The notes under the pieces: generated by a model
What the model saw: only the letters and a program-made list of their open reading frames with translations
What the model was told of the DNA's origin: nothing
Databases searched by the model: none
Shown: positions 41,795 to 51,197 of the stretch, piece after piece
Position numbering within the stretch: position 1 is the first letter of the stretch
Layout: the number at the start of each line of letters is the position of its first letter
Made by a program: the position numbers and the translations under genes
DNA from: Terricaulis sp.
Lineage (GTDB): Bacteria; Pseudomonadota; Alphaproteobacteria; Caulobacterales; Aquidulcibacteraceae
Direction of reading: 5' to 3'
Assembly: GCA_024707365.1 (NCBI GenBank)
Contig: JANPZV010000005.1
Coordinates: 1,716,776 to 1,780,775, forward strand
Length of the DNA: 64,000 bases

Positions 41795-42043
41795 TTACTC
41801 TTCCCGAGAGACGGCGAACGTCACGATCCTCTTGATGAGAAGATGAAAGAAATAAAACGGGATGCAGAAAGCCGTGAACAACAAGCAAAATTTAAATGCG
41901 TCGCTCTGAAGCGCGTCGGCATCACCCATGACGTATCCAATGAGTGATGCGACAACCACTATCGATGTGATCGTAAAGATGGCAAATAGCGGGATGATGG
42001 TCCAACGCCACATCGCCTCTAAGAATTTCGACTTGTTATCCAT
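41795..42043 (-). CDS. Small two-TM membrane protein, unknown
   Basis: An 82-aa protein with two predicted TM helices (IIPLFAIFTITSIVVVASLIGYVM and FCLLFTAFCIPFYFFHLLI) separated by an acidic loop (GDADALQSD). Base composition is markedly less GC-rich than neighbouring genes, and third codon positions are relaxed, so it may be acquired. No family is recognised. It sits alone between the TerC-like gene and the pseudouridine synthase gene. Confidence 0.55.
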   Translation of the reverse strand: MDNKSKFLEAMWRWTIIPLFAIFTITSIVVVASLIGYVMGDADALQSDAFKFCLLFTAFCIPFYFFHLLIKRIVTFAVSREE

Positions 42044-42119
42044 GTCAATTTGCGCCCAATTGGTCTTGATCTGTAGTTCGCAGTGAATTGACCTCCATGC
42101 ACGTCAGCGCGCCGCCGCG

Positions 42120-42857
42120 CTAGCCCAGCGCGTCCTTCAAAAACCGGCGCGGAATTTCCTCCGCCTCGCCAGGGTCCAGCGTGCCGAGCTCAAACGGCCC
42201 GTAGCGCACGCGGATCAGCCGGTTCACTTTCAGCCCCAACGCCTCCAGCACGCGGCGCACTTCGCGGTTCTTGCCTTCGGTGAGCGACACATGGATCCAC
42301 GCATTGGCGCCTTGCCCGCGCTCAAGCTCGGCCTCGATCGCGCCATAGCGCACGCCCTCAACCTCGATGCCATCGCGCAGCCCATCGAGTTCAGCCTGGG
42401 TGATGCGCCCGAACGCGCGCGCGCGATATTGGCGCACCCAGCCATTGGCCGGCAGCTCCAGGCGCCGCGCGATCTCGCCATCATTGGTGAGCAGCAACAG
42501 CCCCTCGGAATTCAAATCCAGCCGGCCCACGGAAATCACCCGCGGCAGCCCCGGCGGCAAATGCTCAAACACGGTGGGCCGCCCGGCCGGATCGCGGTGC
42601 GTGGTGACGAGGCCCGCCGGCTTGTGATAGCGCCACATCCGCGCCGGCTCCGCCGCCCGGATGGGCCGGCCATCGACGCTGATCTTATCGGCGTCCGTCA
42701 CCTTCACGCCGGGCGTATCGAGCACGACGCCGTTCACCGCCACGCGCCCCTCGGCGATCAGCCGCTCCGCATCGCGCCGGGAACACACGCCCGCGCGCGC
42801 CAAAACCTTGGCCACGCGCTCGCCGTCGCTAGATGGTGGGGGAGGAGGTGCGTTCAT
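42120..42857 (-). CDS. 23S rRNA pseudouridine synthase, RluB/RsuA family
   Basis: This 245-aa protein has an N-terminal S4 RNA-binding domain (ERVAKVLARAGVCSRRDAERLI) and an RsuA-type catalytic domain whose GRLDLNSEGLLLLTNDG holds the catalytic Asp near residue 113. EGKNREVRRVLEALG and NRLIRVRYGPFELG follow. It is probably RluB-like (23S U2605). Its ATG (42857) overlaps the divergent monooxygenase ATG (42856) in a shared CATG. No ribosome site is visible on its own side, so it may be leaderless or start later. Confidence 0.85.
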   Translation of the reverse strand: MNAPPPPPSSDGERVAKVLARAGVCSRRDAERLIAEGRVAVNGVVLDTPGVKVTDADKISVDGRPIRAAEPARMWRYHKPAGLVTTHRDPAGRPTVFEHLPPGLPRVISVGRLDLNSEGLLLLTNDGEIARRLELPANGWVRQYRARAFGRITQAELDGLRDGIEVEGVRYGAIEAELERGQGANAWIHVSLTEGKNREVRRVLEALGLKVNRLIRVRYGPFELGTLDPGEAEEIPRRFLKDALG

Positions 42858-43164
42858 GTTCGCCGTGATCTATCGTTGGCGCGTCATACCAGGGCTCGCC
42901 GCGCAATTCGAGGCCGCCTGGGCCGCCGGCACAGCGGCCATTTCCCGCGAATTTGGCGGCCTGGGCTCGCGCCTGCATAGAGCCGATGAGGGAATCTATA
43001 TCGCCTACGCCCAGTGGCCTGATAAGGCGGCGTGGGAGAAAGCCATGGAAACCCGCATGCGTCATTCGGACGATAAAGCCCGCCGCGCCTATCGTGAGGC
43101 GATCCTTGAGTTTGAAACACTCGCCATGGGCGAGGTGGTTTCCGATCTGCTCGATCAGCCATGA
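42856..43164 (+). CDS. Antibiotic-biosynthesis-monooxygenase-fold protein
   Basis: A 102-aa protein with the ferredoxin-like ABM fold: YRWRVIPGLAAQFEAAWAAGT, a SRLHRADEGIYIAYAQWPDKAAWE core and a C-terminal helix. Members include small cofactor-less oxygenases and heme-degrading enzymes, but many are uncharacterised. GGGGGAGGAGG lies just upstream of ATG 42856. It overlaps tadA by 4 bp (ATGA) and is therefore probably co-translated with it. Confidence 0.8.
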   Translation: MFAVIYRWRVIPGLAAQFEAAWAAGTAAISREFGGLGSRLHRADEGIYIAYAQWPDKAAWEKAMETRMRHSDDKARRAYREAILEFETLAMGEVVSDLLDQP

Positions 43165-43613
43165 GCGACGACGCTTTCATGGGCCACGCGCTGGCGCTGG
43201 CGGCGCGGGCGGCCGAAGCGGGCGAGGCCCCGATCGGCGCGCTGATCGTCGATGCCGCCGGCGCGGTGATCGCCGATGGCGCCAATGCGCCGATCGCCTT
43301 GCGCGATCCCACCGCCCACGCCGAAATCATCGCCATCCGCCGCGCCGCGCAAGCACTGGGCAATTATCGGCTAAAGCCCGGCCTTACGCTCTACGTCACG
43401 CTTGAGCCCTGCGCCATGTGCGCCGGCGCGATCAGCGCCGCCCGCATCGCCCGCCTCGTCTACGCCGCGCCGGACGCCAAAGGCGGCGCCATCGCCCACG
43501 GCCCGCGCTATTTCGAGCAACCCACCTGCCACTGGCGCCCGAGCGTCAGCACCGGCCTCAGGTCCGAAGAGAGCGCTGAAATGCTGCGCGCGTTTTTCAA
43601 GGCGCGGCGCTAG
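43161..43613 (+). CDS. tadA: tRNA-specific adenosine deaminase TadA
   Basis: TadA converts A34 to inosine in tRNA-Arg(ACG), the tRNA encoded at 27779-27855. The 150-aa cytidine-deaminase fold has the zinc/catalytic residues His53 and Glu55 (TAHAEIIA) and Cys84/Cys87 (EPCAMCAGA). The RYFEQPTCHWRPSV segment near the C-terminus fits TadA, where related nucleobase deaminases differ. The frame is intact. It overlaps the preceding gene by 4 bp. Confidence 0.93.
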   Translation: MSDDAFMGHALALAARAAEAGEAPIGALIVDAAGAVIADGANAPIALRDPTAHAEIIAIRRAAQALGNYRLKPGLTLYVTLEPCAMCAGAISAARIARLVYAAPDAKGGAIAHGPRYFEQPTCHWRPSVSTGLRSEESAEMLRAFFKARR

Positions 43614-43617
43614 CGGG

Positions 43618-43691
43618 ATTCGGGGCTGGGGATTCGGGACGCGGGATGGTATCCCCACCCGAACCCCGAAACCCGAGTCCCGAACCCCGAC
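43618..43691. repeat. Inverted repeat built from GATTCGGG units
   Basis: Direct units GGATTCGGGG and GGATTCGGGA are followed by a GGATGGTATCC turn. Complementary units CCCGAACCCCGAAACCCGAGTCCCGAACCCC complete it. The whole gap between tadA and the MaoC gene folds as one long hairpin. It may act as a terminator or be a dispersed repeat. Confidence 0.65.
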
Positions 43692-44141
43692 ATGACATTG
43701 CCCGAAACCCAAACCCTCTATTTTGAAGATGTCTCCCTCGGCATGCGCGAGAGCTACACCAAGCATGTCAGCGCCTCTGACGTCGTGGGCTTTGCCGAGA
43801 TCAGCGGCGATCGCAATCCGATCCATCTCTCTGAGCATTTCGCCGCGCAAACCCCGTTCGGCGGCCGCATCGCGCATGGGCTTTACACCGCAAGCCTCAT
43901 CTCCGCCGTGATCGGCACGCGCCTGCCGGGGCCGGGCGCGATCTACATTTCACAAACGCTGCGCTTTATGGCGCCGGTGCGCATCGGCGATGACGTGATC
44001 GCCAGCGTCGAGATCGTGGAGCTGATCGAAAAAGGCCGCCGCGCCAAGCTGCGTTGCGAATGCCGCGTCGGTGAAACCTTGGTGCTCGAAGGCGAAGCCG
44101 AGGTGAAAATCCCCGCGCGGCCTGCGCCCGCCACACCCTGA
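43692..44141 (+). CDS. MaoC-family (R)-specific enoyl-CoA hydratase-like protein
   Basis: This is a 149-aa single hotdog domain. The hydratase-2 motif FAEISGDRNPIHLSEHFA carries the catalytic Asp40/His45 dyad, followed by TPFGGRIAHGLYTASLISAVIG. This is the PhaJ-type layout, which hydrates crotonyl-type enoyl-CoAs and can link beta-oxidation to polyhydroxyalkanoate or fatty acid metabolism. The substrate is not predictable. The gene is flanked by repeats on both sides. Confidence 0.88.
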   Translation: MTLPETQTLYFEDVSLGMRESYTKHVSASDVVGFAEISGDRNPIHLSEHFAAQTPFGGRIAHGLYTASLISAVIGTRLPGPGAIYISQTLRFMAPVRIGDDVIASVEIVELIEKGRRAKLRCECRVGETLVLEGEAEVKIPARPAPATP

Positions 44142-44147
44142 CTGCAC

Positions 44148-44197
44148 GTGCTCCCCCGTGAGGGGGAGCTGTCATGCGCAGCATGACTGAGGGGGCG
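44148..44197. repeat. Half copy of palindromic repeat family A
   Basis: GTGCTCCCCCGTGAGGGGGAGCTGTCATGCGCAGCATGACTGAGGGGGCGG matches one arm of the family A repeats (self-pairing CTCCCC...GGGGAG, then GTCATGC...GCATGAC). The second arm is missing. It lies between the converging MaoC and ribF genes, where it can serve as a terminator hairpin. Confidence 0.75.
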
Positions 44198-44213
44198 GAG
44201 GTTCGCCTCTCGC

Positions 44214-45135
44214 TTAACCCAGCAACGCCCGCGCCTCTTCCGCATCCCGCGCCATCTGCGCTTTCAGCGCCTCAAGATCCGAAAAGTGCGCCTCATCACG
44301 TAAAAACGCGATCAGCGCCGCCTCGATGGTTTGCCCATAAAGCTCCGCATCGAAATCGAAGATATGCGCTTCCAGCAAAGGCGCGGCGAGGGCGCCCACG
44401 CTGGGGTTCACGCCCACGCTGGCCACGCCGTCAAACCAATCCTCGCCCACGCGCACGCGCACCGCATAAACGCCAAGCCGCGGGCGCACATAATCGGCGA
44501 GCCCGACATTGGCGGTGGGAAAGCCAAAATCGCGCCCGCGCTGGAACCCGCGCACCACTTCGCCTTCGATGGCGAACGGGCGTGAAAGCTGCGCTGCGGC
44601 CTTCTGCATATCGCCCGCTTCAATCGCCTCGCGGATCGCGGTGGAAGAATAGCGCACGCCATCTTCGCCCACCGCGCCCACCGCATGGCGCGCTAAAGCC
44701 AAATTGCTTGCCCAGCGCGATCAGCGAAGCCACATCGCCCATGCGCCCGCGCCCAAAGCGGAAATCGGCGCCGACGCTCACATGCGTCACGCCTAGCCGG
44801 TCGCGCAATTCGCGCTCGGCGAATTCGGCGTCGGAGAGGCGCGCCATCGCCGCGTCAAAGCCGATGGCGAACACTTCATCGACGCCGAGCGCCTTGAGCG
44901 CGCGCGCGCGCTGAAACGGCGTCTGCAAACGAAACGGCGCGGCGTCCGGTTTGAACAAGCGCTTGGGATGGGGGCGAAAGGTCACAACGCCAAGTTTAGC
45001 GCGCCCATGCGCCGCCGCGCGCGCATCGCTGAGCACCGCTTGATGGCCAAGATGCACGCCATCGAAATTGCCGAGCGCCACCGCGCAGCCTCTGGCGTCC
45101 TCAGGGATGGCGCTTTGCGGCATGTGCACGCGCAT
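44214..45135 (-). CDS. ribF: Bifunctional riboflavin kinase/FAD synthetase (one frameshift)
   Basis: RibF makes FMN and FAD from riboflavin. The N-terminal nucleotidyltransferase domain has ALGNFDGVHLGHQAV (GNFDGVHxGH) and VGADFRFGRGRMGD. After the break, YSSTAIREAIEAGD and the kinase domain GRDFGFPTANV...YAVRVRV...NPSVG follow. Frames join near 44692-44700; a one-base change gives KQFGLARHAVGAV. Length after repair is about 306 aa, typical. It is divergent from the response regulator gene across a 263-bp gap. Confidence 0.9.
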
Positions 45136-45234
45136 GTTCGTTCACAAATCCTTTCCCGGTGCGCCCAATTGCAGCCGGGTCTGTTGCCAAAGTCTTGCGG
45201 CGGGGCCGAACCGCGCCGGCCTGTTCACCTATGC

Positions 45235-45249
45235 TTAAGCGCTGTTTTA
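45235..45249 (+). promoter_or_regulatory. Possible CtrA-type box upstream of the response regulator
   Basis: TTAA-GCGCTGT-TTTA differs at one position from the TTAA-N7-TTAA CtrA consensus. It lies about 150 bp upstream of the response regulator start in the divergent ribF/regulator gap. One mismatch in a short motif is weak evidence; it is listed because CtrA control of CheY-like proteins is common in Caulobacterales. Confidence 0.25.
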
Positions 45250-45315
45250 CCGAAAATTCTCAAGTGTTTGCTACTGGGTATTTCCATAACAAGGCGCGTA
45301 AAGCGCAGGGTTCCT

Positions 45316-45352
45316 CGCGCCGCCGGGCAGCACCCGGCCGGGCGGCGCGAGC
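45316..45352 (+). other. Strong GC hairpin in the leader of the response regulator gene
   Basis: CTCGCGCCGCC and GGCGGCGCGAG form a perfect 11-bp stem around a GC-rich 15-nt loop, about 45 bp before the ATG. No T tract follows, so it is not a standard terminator. It could protect the mRNA, hide upstream sequence or be a small dispersed palindrome. Confidence 0.6.
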
Positions 45353-45398
45353 CTCCTGCCTCACACAGCGCCTGGGGTGTGCGGAGCGCGAAGCGGCC

Positions 45399-45770
45399 AT
45401 GGGCGTTTTTGAGTCAAAGCCGATCCTTATCGTCGATGACGTGAACACCATGATCCGCGTGCTGCGCAATCTGTTGCGCCAGCTTGGCTTCACCCAGATC
45501 GATGAAGCGTGTGACGGCGCCACCGCGCTCGCCAAGATGCGGGTCAAGGATTATGCGCTGGTCATTTCCGATACGCACATGGCGCCGATGAGCGGGCTTG
45601 AGCTGATGGCCGCCGCGCGCGCCGACGCCCGCACCAGCGCCACGCCCTTCATCATCCTTGGCGATGAAGATCAAAGCGCCACGCGCGCCGGCGCCGCCGC
45701 AAGCCTGATCGCCCCGTTCAGCGCGCAAATGCTGCGCGCCAAGCTCGAGCCCGTGCTCGGCGCGATTTAA
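45399..45770 (+). CDS. Single-domain response regulator lacking the conserved lysine
   Basis: This 123-aa receiver-only protein has ILIVDDVNTM (acid pair Asp13/Asp14) and a phosphorylation Asp58 in LVISDTHMAPMSGLELM. The usual KPF near the C-terminus reads APF (LIAPFSAQML), so the invariant Lys is replaced by Ala. Loss of that Lys usually weakens phosphorylation-induced switching. ATG 45399 is preferred because it matches the receiver domain start. No kinase gene is adjacent; an orphan kinase lies at 21997-23441. A chemotaxis- or cell-cycle-type signalling role is possible. Confidence 0.85.
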   Translation: MGVFESKPILIVDDVNTMIRVLRNLLRQLGFTQIDEACDGATALAKMRVKDYALVISDTHMAPMSGLELMAAARADARTSATPFIILGDEDQSATRAGAAASLIAPFSAQMLRAKLEPVLGAI

Positions 45771-45795
45771 TTGATCGACAAATTTTGCGCGCCTC

Positions 45796-45909
45796 TTTCC
45801 CTCCCCGGAGGGGGAGGGTGTCAGCGCGTAGCGCTGACGGGTGGGGCGGCGGCGCAGGTGCTTGCAAGTTTTGTGTTTCCACCCCACCCGTCGCCTTCGG
45901 CGACACCCT
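45796..45909. repeat. Left part of a palindromic repeat interrupted by the IS110 element
   Basis: CCCTCCCCGGAGGGGGAGGGTGTCAGCGC... opens the repeat and CCCACCCGTCGCCTTCGGCGACACCCT ends at the insertion point (45909). The missing continuation CCCCTTGAGGGGAGGG is found at 47037-47052, directly after the IS element. Joining the two gives GACACCCTCCCCTTGAGGGGAGGG, the complement of the left arm. The pre-insertion palindrome is thus recovered. Confidence 0.85.
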
Positions 45910-47019
<1,110 letters not shown>

Positions 47020-47130
47020 CCCATGAGACAGTCGCTCCCCTTGAGGGGAGGGATTGCGCAGCGTGCGCGCTAAAGAAAAAGCGCGCCGGCAAAGCCAGCG
47101 CGCCCTTCATGTTGATCATCCCGCCAGCTT

Positions 47131-47541
47131 TTAGCGCTTTTTCGCGGCCTTTTTCTTCGCAGCCTTCACCAGCGGCGCCTTCGGCGCGGGCGCGGCTTTC
47201 ACCGCCGCCTTCTTGGCCGGGGCTTTTTTCGCGGCCGGGGCCTTCTTCGCCGCAGGCGCTTTCTTGGCGACAGGCGCGGCCTTCTTGACGGCGGCCTTCT
47301 TCGCCGGCTTCACCGCCTTCACGGCGGCCTTGGGCGCGGCTTTCTTCATCGCCTTTTTCGGCGCGGGGGCGGGCGCGGCCTCAGCCGCCGCCGCTGCTTC
47401 AAGCTCGGCCTTGCTCTTGCGGCGCATATCGGCCGCATGGGCGCGCTTGAAGGTTTGGATGTCCTTGAACTTCCCATCCTTGCTGCGCACGGCGTAGAGC
47501 TTTGTGCCCTTGCTGCTGCGGTGTGTGGTGCGACGCGCCAT
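47131..47541 (-). CDS. Histone H1-like Lys/Ala-rich nucleoid protein
   Basis: A 136-aa protein with a conserved N-terminal block (MARRTTHRSSKGTKLYAVRSKDGKFKDIQTFKRAHAADMRRKSK) and a long C-terminal tail of AAKK/APAKKA repeats, as in bacterial histone H1-like and AlgP-type proteins. It probably binds DNA non-specifically through the basic tail. ATG 47541 is chosen because GAGGGAG lies just upstream. The low-complexity tail is prone to length variation. Confidence 0.75.
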   Translation of the reverse strand: MARRTTHRSSKGTKLYAVRSKDGKFKDIQTFKRAHAADMRRKSKAELEAAAAAEAAPAPAPKKAMKKAAPKAAVKAVKPAKKAAVKKAAPVAKKAPAAKKAPAAKKAPAKKAAVKAAPAPKAPLVKAAKKKAAKKR

Positions 47542-47609
47542 TCTCGGCTCCCTCAAAAGTTGCGGGGTGAGTCTTAGGACGAGTCCTTCTGGCCGGGAAG
47601 CGGGGCTTC

Positions 47610-48380
47610 TCAGGTCGCCATCTGCCCGCCATCGACCACGAAGGTTTGCCCGGTGGCGAACGCCCCGGCGGGCGCGGCCAAGAACACCGCCATGCCGGCG
47701 ATCTCATCGGCCTCGCCCACGCGGCCCAGGCAGGAGATGCCGGCATATTGCTTGAGGATTTCGGGATTGTCCCACAGCGCCTTGGCGAAATCGGTTTTGA
47801 TGAGGCCCGGCGCGATCGTGTTCACCCGCACATTATCGGGCCCGAACTCCACCGCCAGATTGCGCGCCATCTGCATGTCTGCGGCCTTGGAGATATTGTA
47901 GGCCCCGATCACCGCCGAACCGGCAAGCCCGCCGACGGACGAGATGATCATGATCGCCCCATCCTTGCGCTTGCGCATCTGCGGCGCGCACATCTGGATG
48001 AGCCAGTGATTGGAGATGATGTTGTTTTGCAGCACCTTGGTGAATTGATCATCGGTGATGCTCTCCATCGGCCCGAAATGCGGATTGGAGGCGGCGTTGC
48101 ACACCAGGATGTCCACCGCGCCGAACGCGCGCATGGTTTCGTCCACCAGGTTCTGCAGCGCCTCTTTCGTCGCGATATTGGCCGCCACCGCGATCGCCGC
48201 ATTGCGCCCCAGCGCCGAATTGATCTCCTCCGCCGCTTCCTTGCACGCATCCAGCTTGCGCGAGGAGATCACCACATTGGCGCCATGCTCGGCCATGCGA
48301 TGCGCGATCGCCTTGCCGATGCCGCGCGATGAGCCGGTGATGATGGCGGTTTTGCCGGTAAGATCGAACAGATTGCCCAT
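47610..48380 (-). CDS. SDR-family oxidoreductase
   Basis: A 256-aa classical short-chain dehydrogenase/reductase: cofactor site TGSSRGIGKAIA (residues 16-27), NAAS at about 92, the catalytic Ser in IISSVGG, AYNISK with Tyr and Lys, and a C-terminal FVVDGGQM. Its N-terminus GNLFDLTGKTAIITG resembles DHRS4-like reductases. The cofactor is likely NADPH (Arg after GSS). The substrate is unknown. It faces the TPR lipoprotein gene divergently, with 78 bp between the two starts. Confidence 0.85.
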   Translation of the reverse strand: MGNLFDLTGKTAIITGSSRGIGKAIAHRMAEHGANVVISSRKLDACKEAAEEINSALGRNAAIAVAANIATKEALQNLVDETMRAFGAVDILVCNAASNPHFGPMESITDDQFTKVLQNNIISNHWLIQMCAPQMRKRKDGAIMIISSVGGLAGSAVIGAYNISKAADMQMARNLAVEFGPDNVRVNTIAPGLIKTDFAKALWDNPEILKQYAGISCLGRVGEADEIAGMAVFLAAPAGAFATGQTFVVDGGQMAT

Positions 48381-48458
48381 GGCGCGCGCTCCCTTTATGT
48401 CGGGGCGCAGTTTAGGCGCGCGCCCCGCGCCGGGTCTAGGTTGACGTGGGAGGAGGGC

Positions 48459-49388
48459 ATGCGCCTTAAGGCTGCTGTCGTGGTGTTTGCAGTGATGCTT
48501 GCCGCGTGCCAGCCGCAAGGCGGCGCCGCGCCCAGCCCGGCCGCGCAGCATCAAGCCCTGGCCGAGCAATGCGGCCGCGCCGATATCGACGCCTGCACCG
48601 CTTTGATCGACGATCCCGCGATCGCCGCCCCGCAACGCAGCGTCTATCTTTTGTCGCGCGGGCAGGCGCGCCGCGCCAAGGGTGAAACCACCGCCGCCCT
48701 GCGCGATTTTGAAGCCGCGCTCAGCGCCGATCCCGATCAGGCGGGCGCTTCGCTCGGGCGCGGGGAAATCCTACTCGAAAGCGGCCAATTGGACGCCGCC
48801 CAGCCGCTGTTTGAGCGCGCGCTCGCCGCCGGCCCCTCGGGCCGCGCCTCGCTCGGCCTTGCCCGCATCGCTGACGCGCATGGCGATGTGGCCGGCGCAA
48901 TCGCGCATCTGCACGCCGCGCTGACGGCCGATCCCAATCTCGCCGAAGCCCACGCCCTGCGCGCGCGCATCCTCAAGCAAAGCGGCGATATCGAAGGCGC
49001 GCGCCGCGAATACGCGCATGCGATCCGCATCGATTCGGCGCTCGCCGCTGCGCGCGCCGGCCGCTGCCGGCTCAATCTCGAAACCAATGAGAGCTTGGAT
49101 CAGGCGCGCGACGACGCCGCCGCCGGCGTGCTGGCCGATCCGGCCAATGTCGAAGCGCAGATTTGCCGCGGCATTCTGCAATTGCGCGATAAGGAGGCGG
49201 AAGCCGCGCTCGCCTCGTTCGCCGCCGCGCTGGAGGTGGAGCCCGGCAATCCCGAAGCGCTGTTCGGCCACGGCATCGCCCGCATGCGCACCGGCGATTC
49301 CCAAGGCGCGCGCGATATGAACCGCGCGCGTCAGTTCAGTTCGCACATCGGGCAGCGGTTTGAGCAACTCGGCGTTTCAACTCGATAG
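48459..49388 (+). CDS. TPR-repeat lipoprotein
   Basis: A 309-aa protein with a lipobox signal (VMLAACQPQ, Cys near residue 17), then a short disulfide-capable N-terminal segment (CGRADIDACTALI). At least five tetratricopeptide repeats span residues 55-300 (for example GQARRAKGETTAALRDFEAALSADP). It is presumably a periplasmic lipid-anchored scaffold. AGGAGGG directly precedes ATG 48459. Partners are unknown. Confidence 0.85.
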   Translation: MRLKAAVVVFAVMLAACQPQGGAAPSPAAQHQALAEQCGRADIDACTALIDDPAIAAPQRSVYLLSRGQARRAKGETTAALRDFEAALSADPDQAGASLGRGEILLESGQLDAAQPLFERALAAGPSGRASLGLARIADAHGDVAGAIAHLHAALTADPNLAEAHALRARILKQSGDIEGARREYAHAIRIDSALAAARAGRCRLNLETNESLDQARDDAAAGVLADPANVEAQICRGILQLRDKEAEAALASFAAALEVEPGNPEALFGHGIARMRTGDSQGARDMNRARQFSSHIGQRFEQLGVSTR

Positions 49389-49471
49389 GCAATGGGCAGT
49401 AGGCAGTAGGCAGTAGGCATGTCGCGGGACGCCCCCTATTGCCCATTGCCTATTGCCTATTGCCTACTGCC
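49387..49471. repeat. Hairpin of heptamer repeats (GGCAGTA / TTGCCTA)
   Basis: The left arm has three tandem GGCAGTA-type heptamers after GCAATGGGCAGTA. The right arm has TGCCCATTGCCTATTGCCTATTGCCTACTGCC. They pair around a TCGCGGGACGCCCCC loop. The structure fills the gap between two converging genes and probably acts as a bidirectional terminator. Tandem heptamers suggest slippage growth. Confidence 0.7.
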
Positions 49472-50315
49472 TCATTTCAACCCCGCCATCACCCAGCGCG
49501 CGCTCACGCCTTCTGCCGCGATCGCTTCGTTCACCTTGGCGCCGTCAAGCGCGCCGCCTGTCATCAGCGCTTCGCCGTGCATGCCGGAGGCGACGAACAG
49601 GCAATCGAGCCCTTGGCTATTGGCGCCCCGCCACATCGGTGCCCAGCCCATCGCCGATGCACAGCACGCGCGAGCGCTCCACCAGCCCGCGCAGCCCCAT
49701 CAATTCGCGGAACGCCAGTTCATAGATCGGCGCATGCGGCTTGCCCGCCATCACCACGCGCCCGCCGATTTTTTCATAGTCGCGCGCTATCGCGCCGGCG
49801 CACCACATCAATTGGTCGCCCACGCGCACCACGATGTCCGGATTGGCGCACAGCATATCCAGATTGCGCGCCCGCGCCGCTTGCAGCACCTCCCCGTAAG
49901 CCTCGGGCGTTTCGTCATCTTCGTTCAGCCCGGAGATGCCGATGAAGCGCGCATGCTCCATGCCCGCCTGCTTTAAGCCCAGCCCATCCCAAAGCGCCGC
50001 GTCACGCGCCGGCCCGATCTTATACATCGGCCCCGGCGCCCGCGCGCCCAGCGCCGAGCGGATCGCATCGCCCGAGGTGACGATCACGTCATACGCATTG
50101 CGCGGAAAGCCCAGCCGATCGAGCTGTTCAGGGATCGGCCCGCGCGGCTTGGGAATGTTGGTGAGCAGAATCACCACCCCGCCATTGTTGCGGAAGGTGG
50201 AGAGCGCCTCGGCCGCGCCGGGATAGATGCGCCGCCCGTTATGGATCACGCCCCAGACGTCGCAGAACAGCGCGTCATAGCGGTCCGCGATGGTTTTAAA
50301 GCGTTCGATAATCAA
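49472..50315 (-). CDS. TIGR01459-family HAD hydrolase (one frameshift)
   Basis: This HAD IIA protein, about 281 aa, starts IADRYDALFCDVWGVIHNGRRIYPGA. It has LLTNIPKPRGPIPEQL (motif II), AGKPHAPIY (motif III) and CIGDGLGTDVAG (motif IV). The frame ends early at 49617 as ...GRQ. Removing one C from CCCC 49626-49629 restores GANSQGLDCLFVASGMHGE, the normal C-terminus, ending at 49472. It overlaps the uridine kinase gene by 4 bp. The substrate is unknown; the family is common in alphaproteobacteria, where members are sometimes near ribF. Confidence 0.85.
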
Positions 50316-50932
50316 GCGCGCGGCTCCAGAAGGGCTGTGATTTCGGCGGCGCTCGCGTCCGCATGCTCAGGCCCCGCATCATAGGGGCAGGGGATGACAA
50401 GATCAGCCAGCGCCTGCTGCGGTTCGACATATTTGTCATGCATCGGCCGCACATGGGCGAAGAATTGCACAAGAACCGAGCGCGGCGTGCGCCCGCGGCT
50501 CTCGGTGTCGCGGATCATGCGCCGCGCCAGGCGCAACGCCTCATCGCATTGCATATAGACGCTGACATCAAACAAGGCCGCCAAATGCGGATCGGCCAGC
50601 AGATGGATGCCCTCCACGATCACCCAATCGGCGTGGGCGATGCGCTCAACATCGGGCCGCCGCCGGTGGGTGGTGAGATCATAAACCGGCTTGTCGAACG
50701 CTTCCCCGCTCTTGGCCAATTTGAGATGCGCATGCAGCAGCGCGTGTTCCTTGGCGGCGGGCTCGTCGAAATTGTGCAGCGCCGCGTCGAAATTGGCGAT
50801 TGAGGAGGCGCAGCGATAATAATCGTCCTCGGCGATCACCACCGCGCCCGCGCCCAGCCGCCGCGCCAGCGCCCGCGCAACCGTCGTCTTGCCCGCGCCC
50901 GAGCCTCCGGTGATGGCGATCAATGTGCTCAT
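50312..50932 (-). CDS. udk: Uridine kinase-like P-loop kinase
   Basis: A 206-aa kinase with Walker A GGSGAGKTT (residues 9-17), the nucleoside-binding EDDYYR loop, NFDEPAA, VIVEGIHLLADP and RRMIRDTESRGRT. It phosphorylates uridine/cytidine in pyrimidine salvage. The family also contains phosphoribulokinase-like enzymes, but the EDDYY and NFDEP elements favour uridine kinase. It is followed by the TIGR01459 HAD gene with a 4-bp overlap, so the two are coupled. Confidence 0.85.
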   Translation of the reverse strand: MSTLIAITGGSGAGKTTVARALARRLGAGAVVIAEDDYYRCASSIANFDAALHNFDEPAAKEHALLHAHLKLAKSGEAFDKPVYDLTTHRRRPDVERIAHADWVIVEGIHLLADPHLAALFDVSVYMQCDEALRLARRMIRDTESRGRTPRSVLVQFFAHVRPMHDKYVEPQQALADLVIPCPYDAGPEHADASAAEITALLEPRA

Positions 50933-51025
50933 GCCGCCTTACTGGCGCCCGCGCTGCTGCGCCGCAATAGGGGCGGAGCAAATGCGGGGAGAGCCCGCCC
51001 CTCTATCCCCCACTCGCCGCCCTCG

Positions 51026-51083
51026 TCCTCCCCCTATAGGGGAGGTGGCGCGCGCATCGCGCGCGACGGAGGGGCGGGCGCAG
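51026..51083. repeat. Half copy of palindromic repeat family A
   Basis: CGTCCTCCCCCTATAGGGGAGGTGGCGCGCGCATCGCGCGCGACGGAGGGGCGGGCG is the CACCTCCCCC-type arm seen in the copies at 35860-35990 and 40441-40584. The facing arm is absent. Confidence 0.7.
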
Positions 51084-51105
51084 ATGCCTACGGAAATAGC
51101 GCAAA

Positions 51106-51197
51106 TATGGAGCGCGGGCGTCCCGCCCGCGTGGTTGAAGACGGCGAGCTTTGTGCGGGTTTCAGCACAACGCGGGCGAGGACGCCCGCGCTCCATA
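51106..51197. repeat. REP-like palindrome, family B (second copy)
   Basis: TATGGAGCGCGGGCGTCCC... and ...GGACGCCCGCGCTCCATA form the same inverted pair as at 4862-4960, with a different spacer. The shared arms and different centres indicate a BIME-like unit made of two REPs. Confidence 0.8.
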
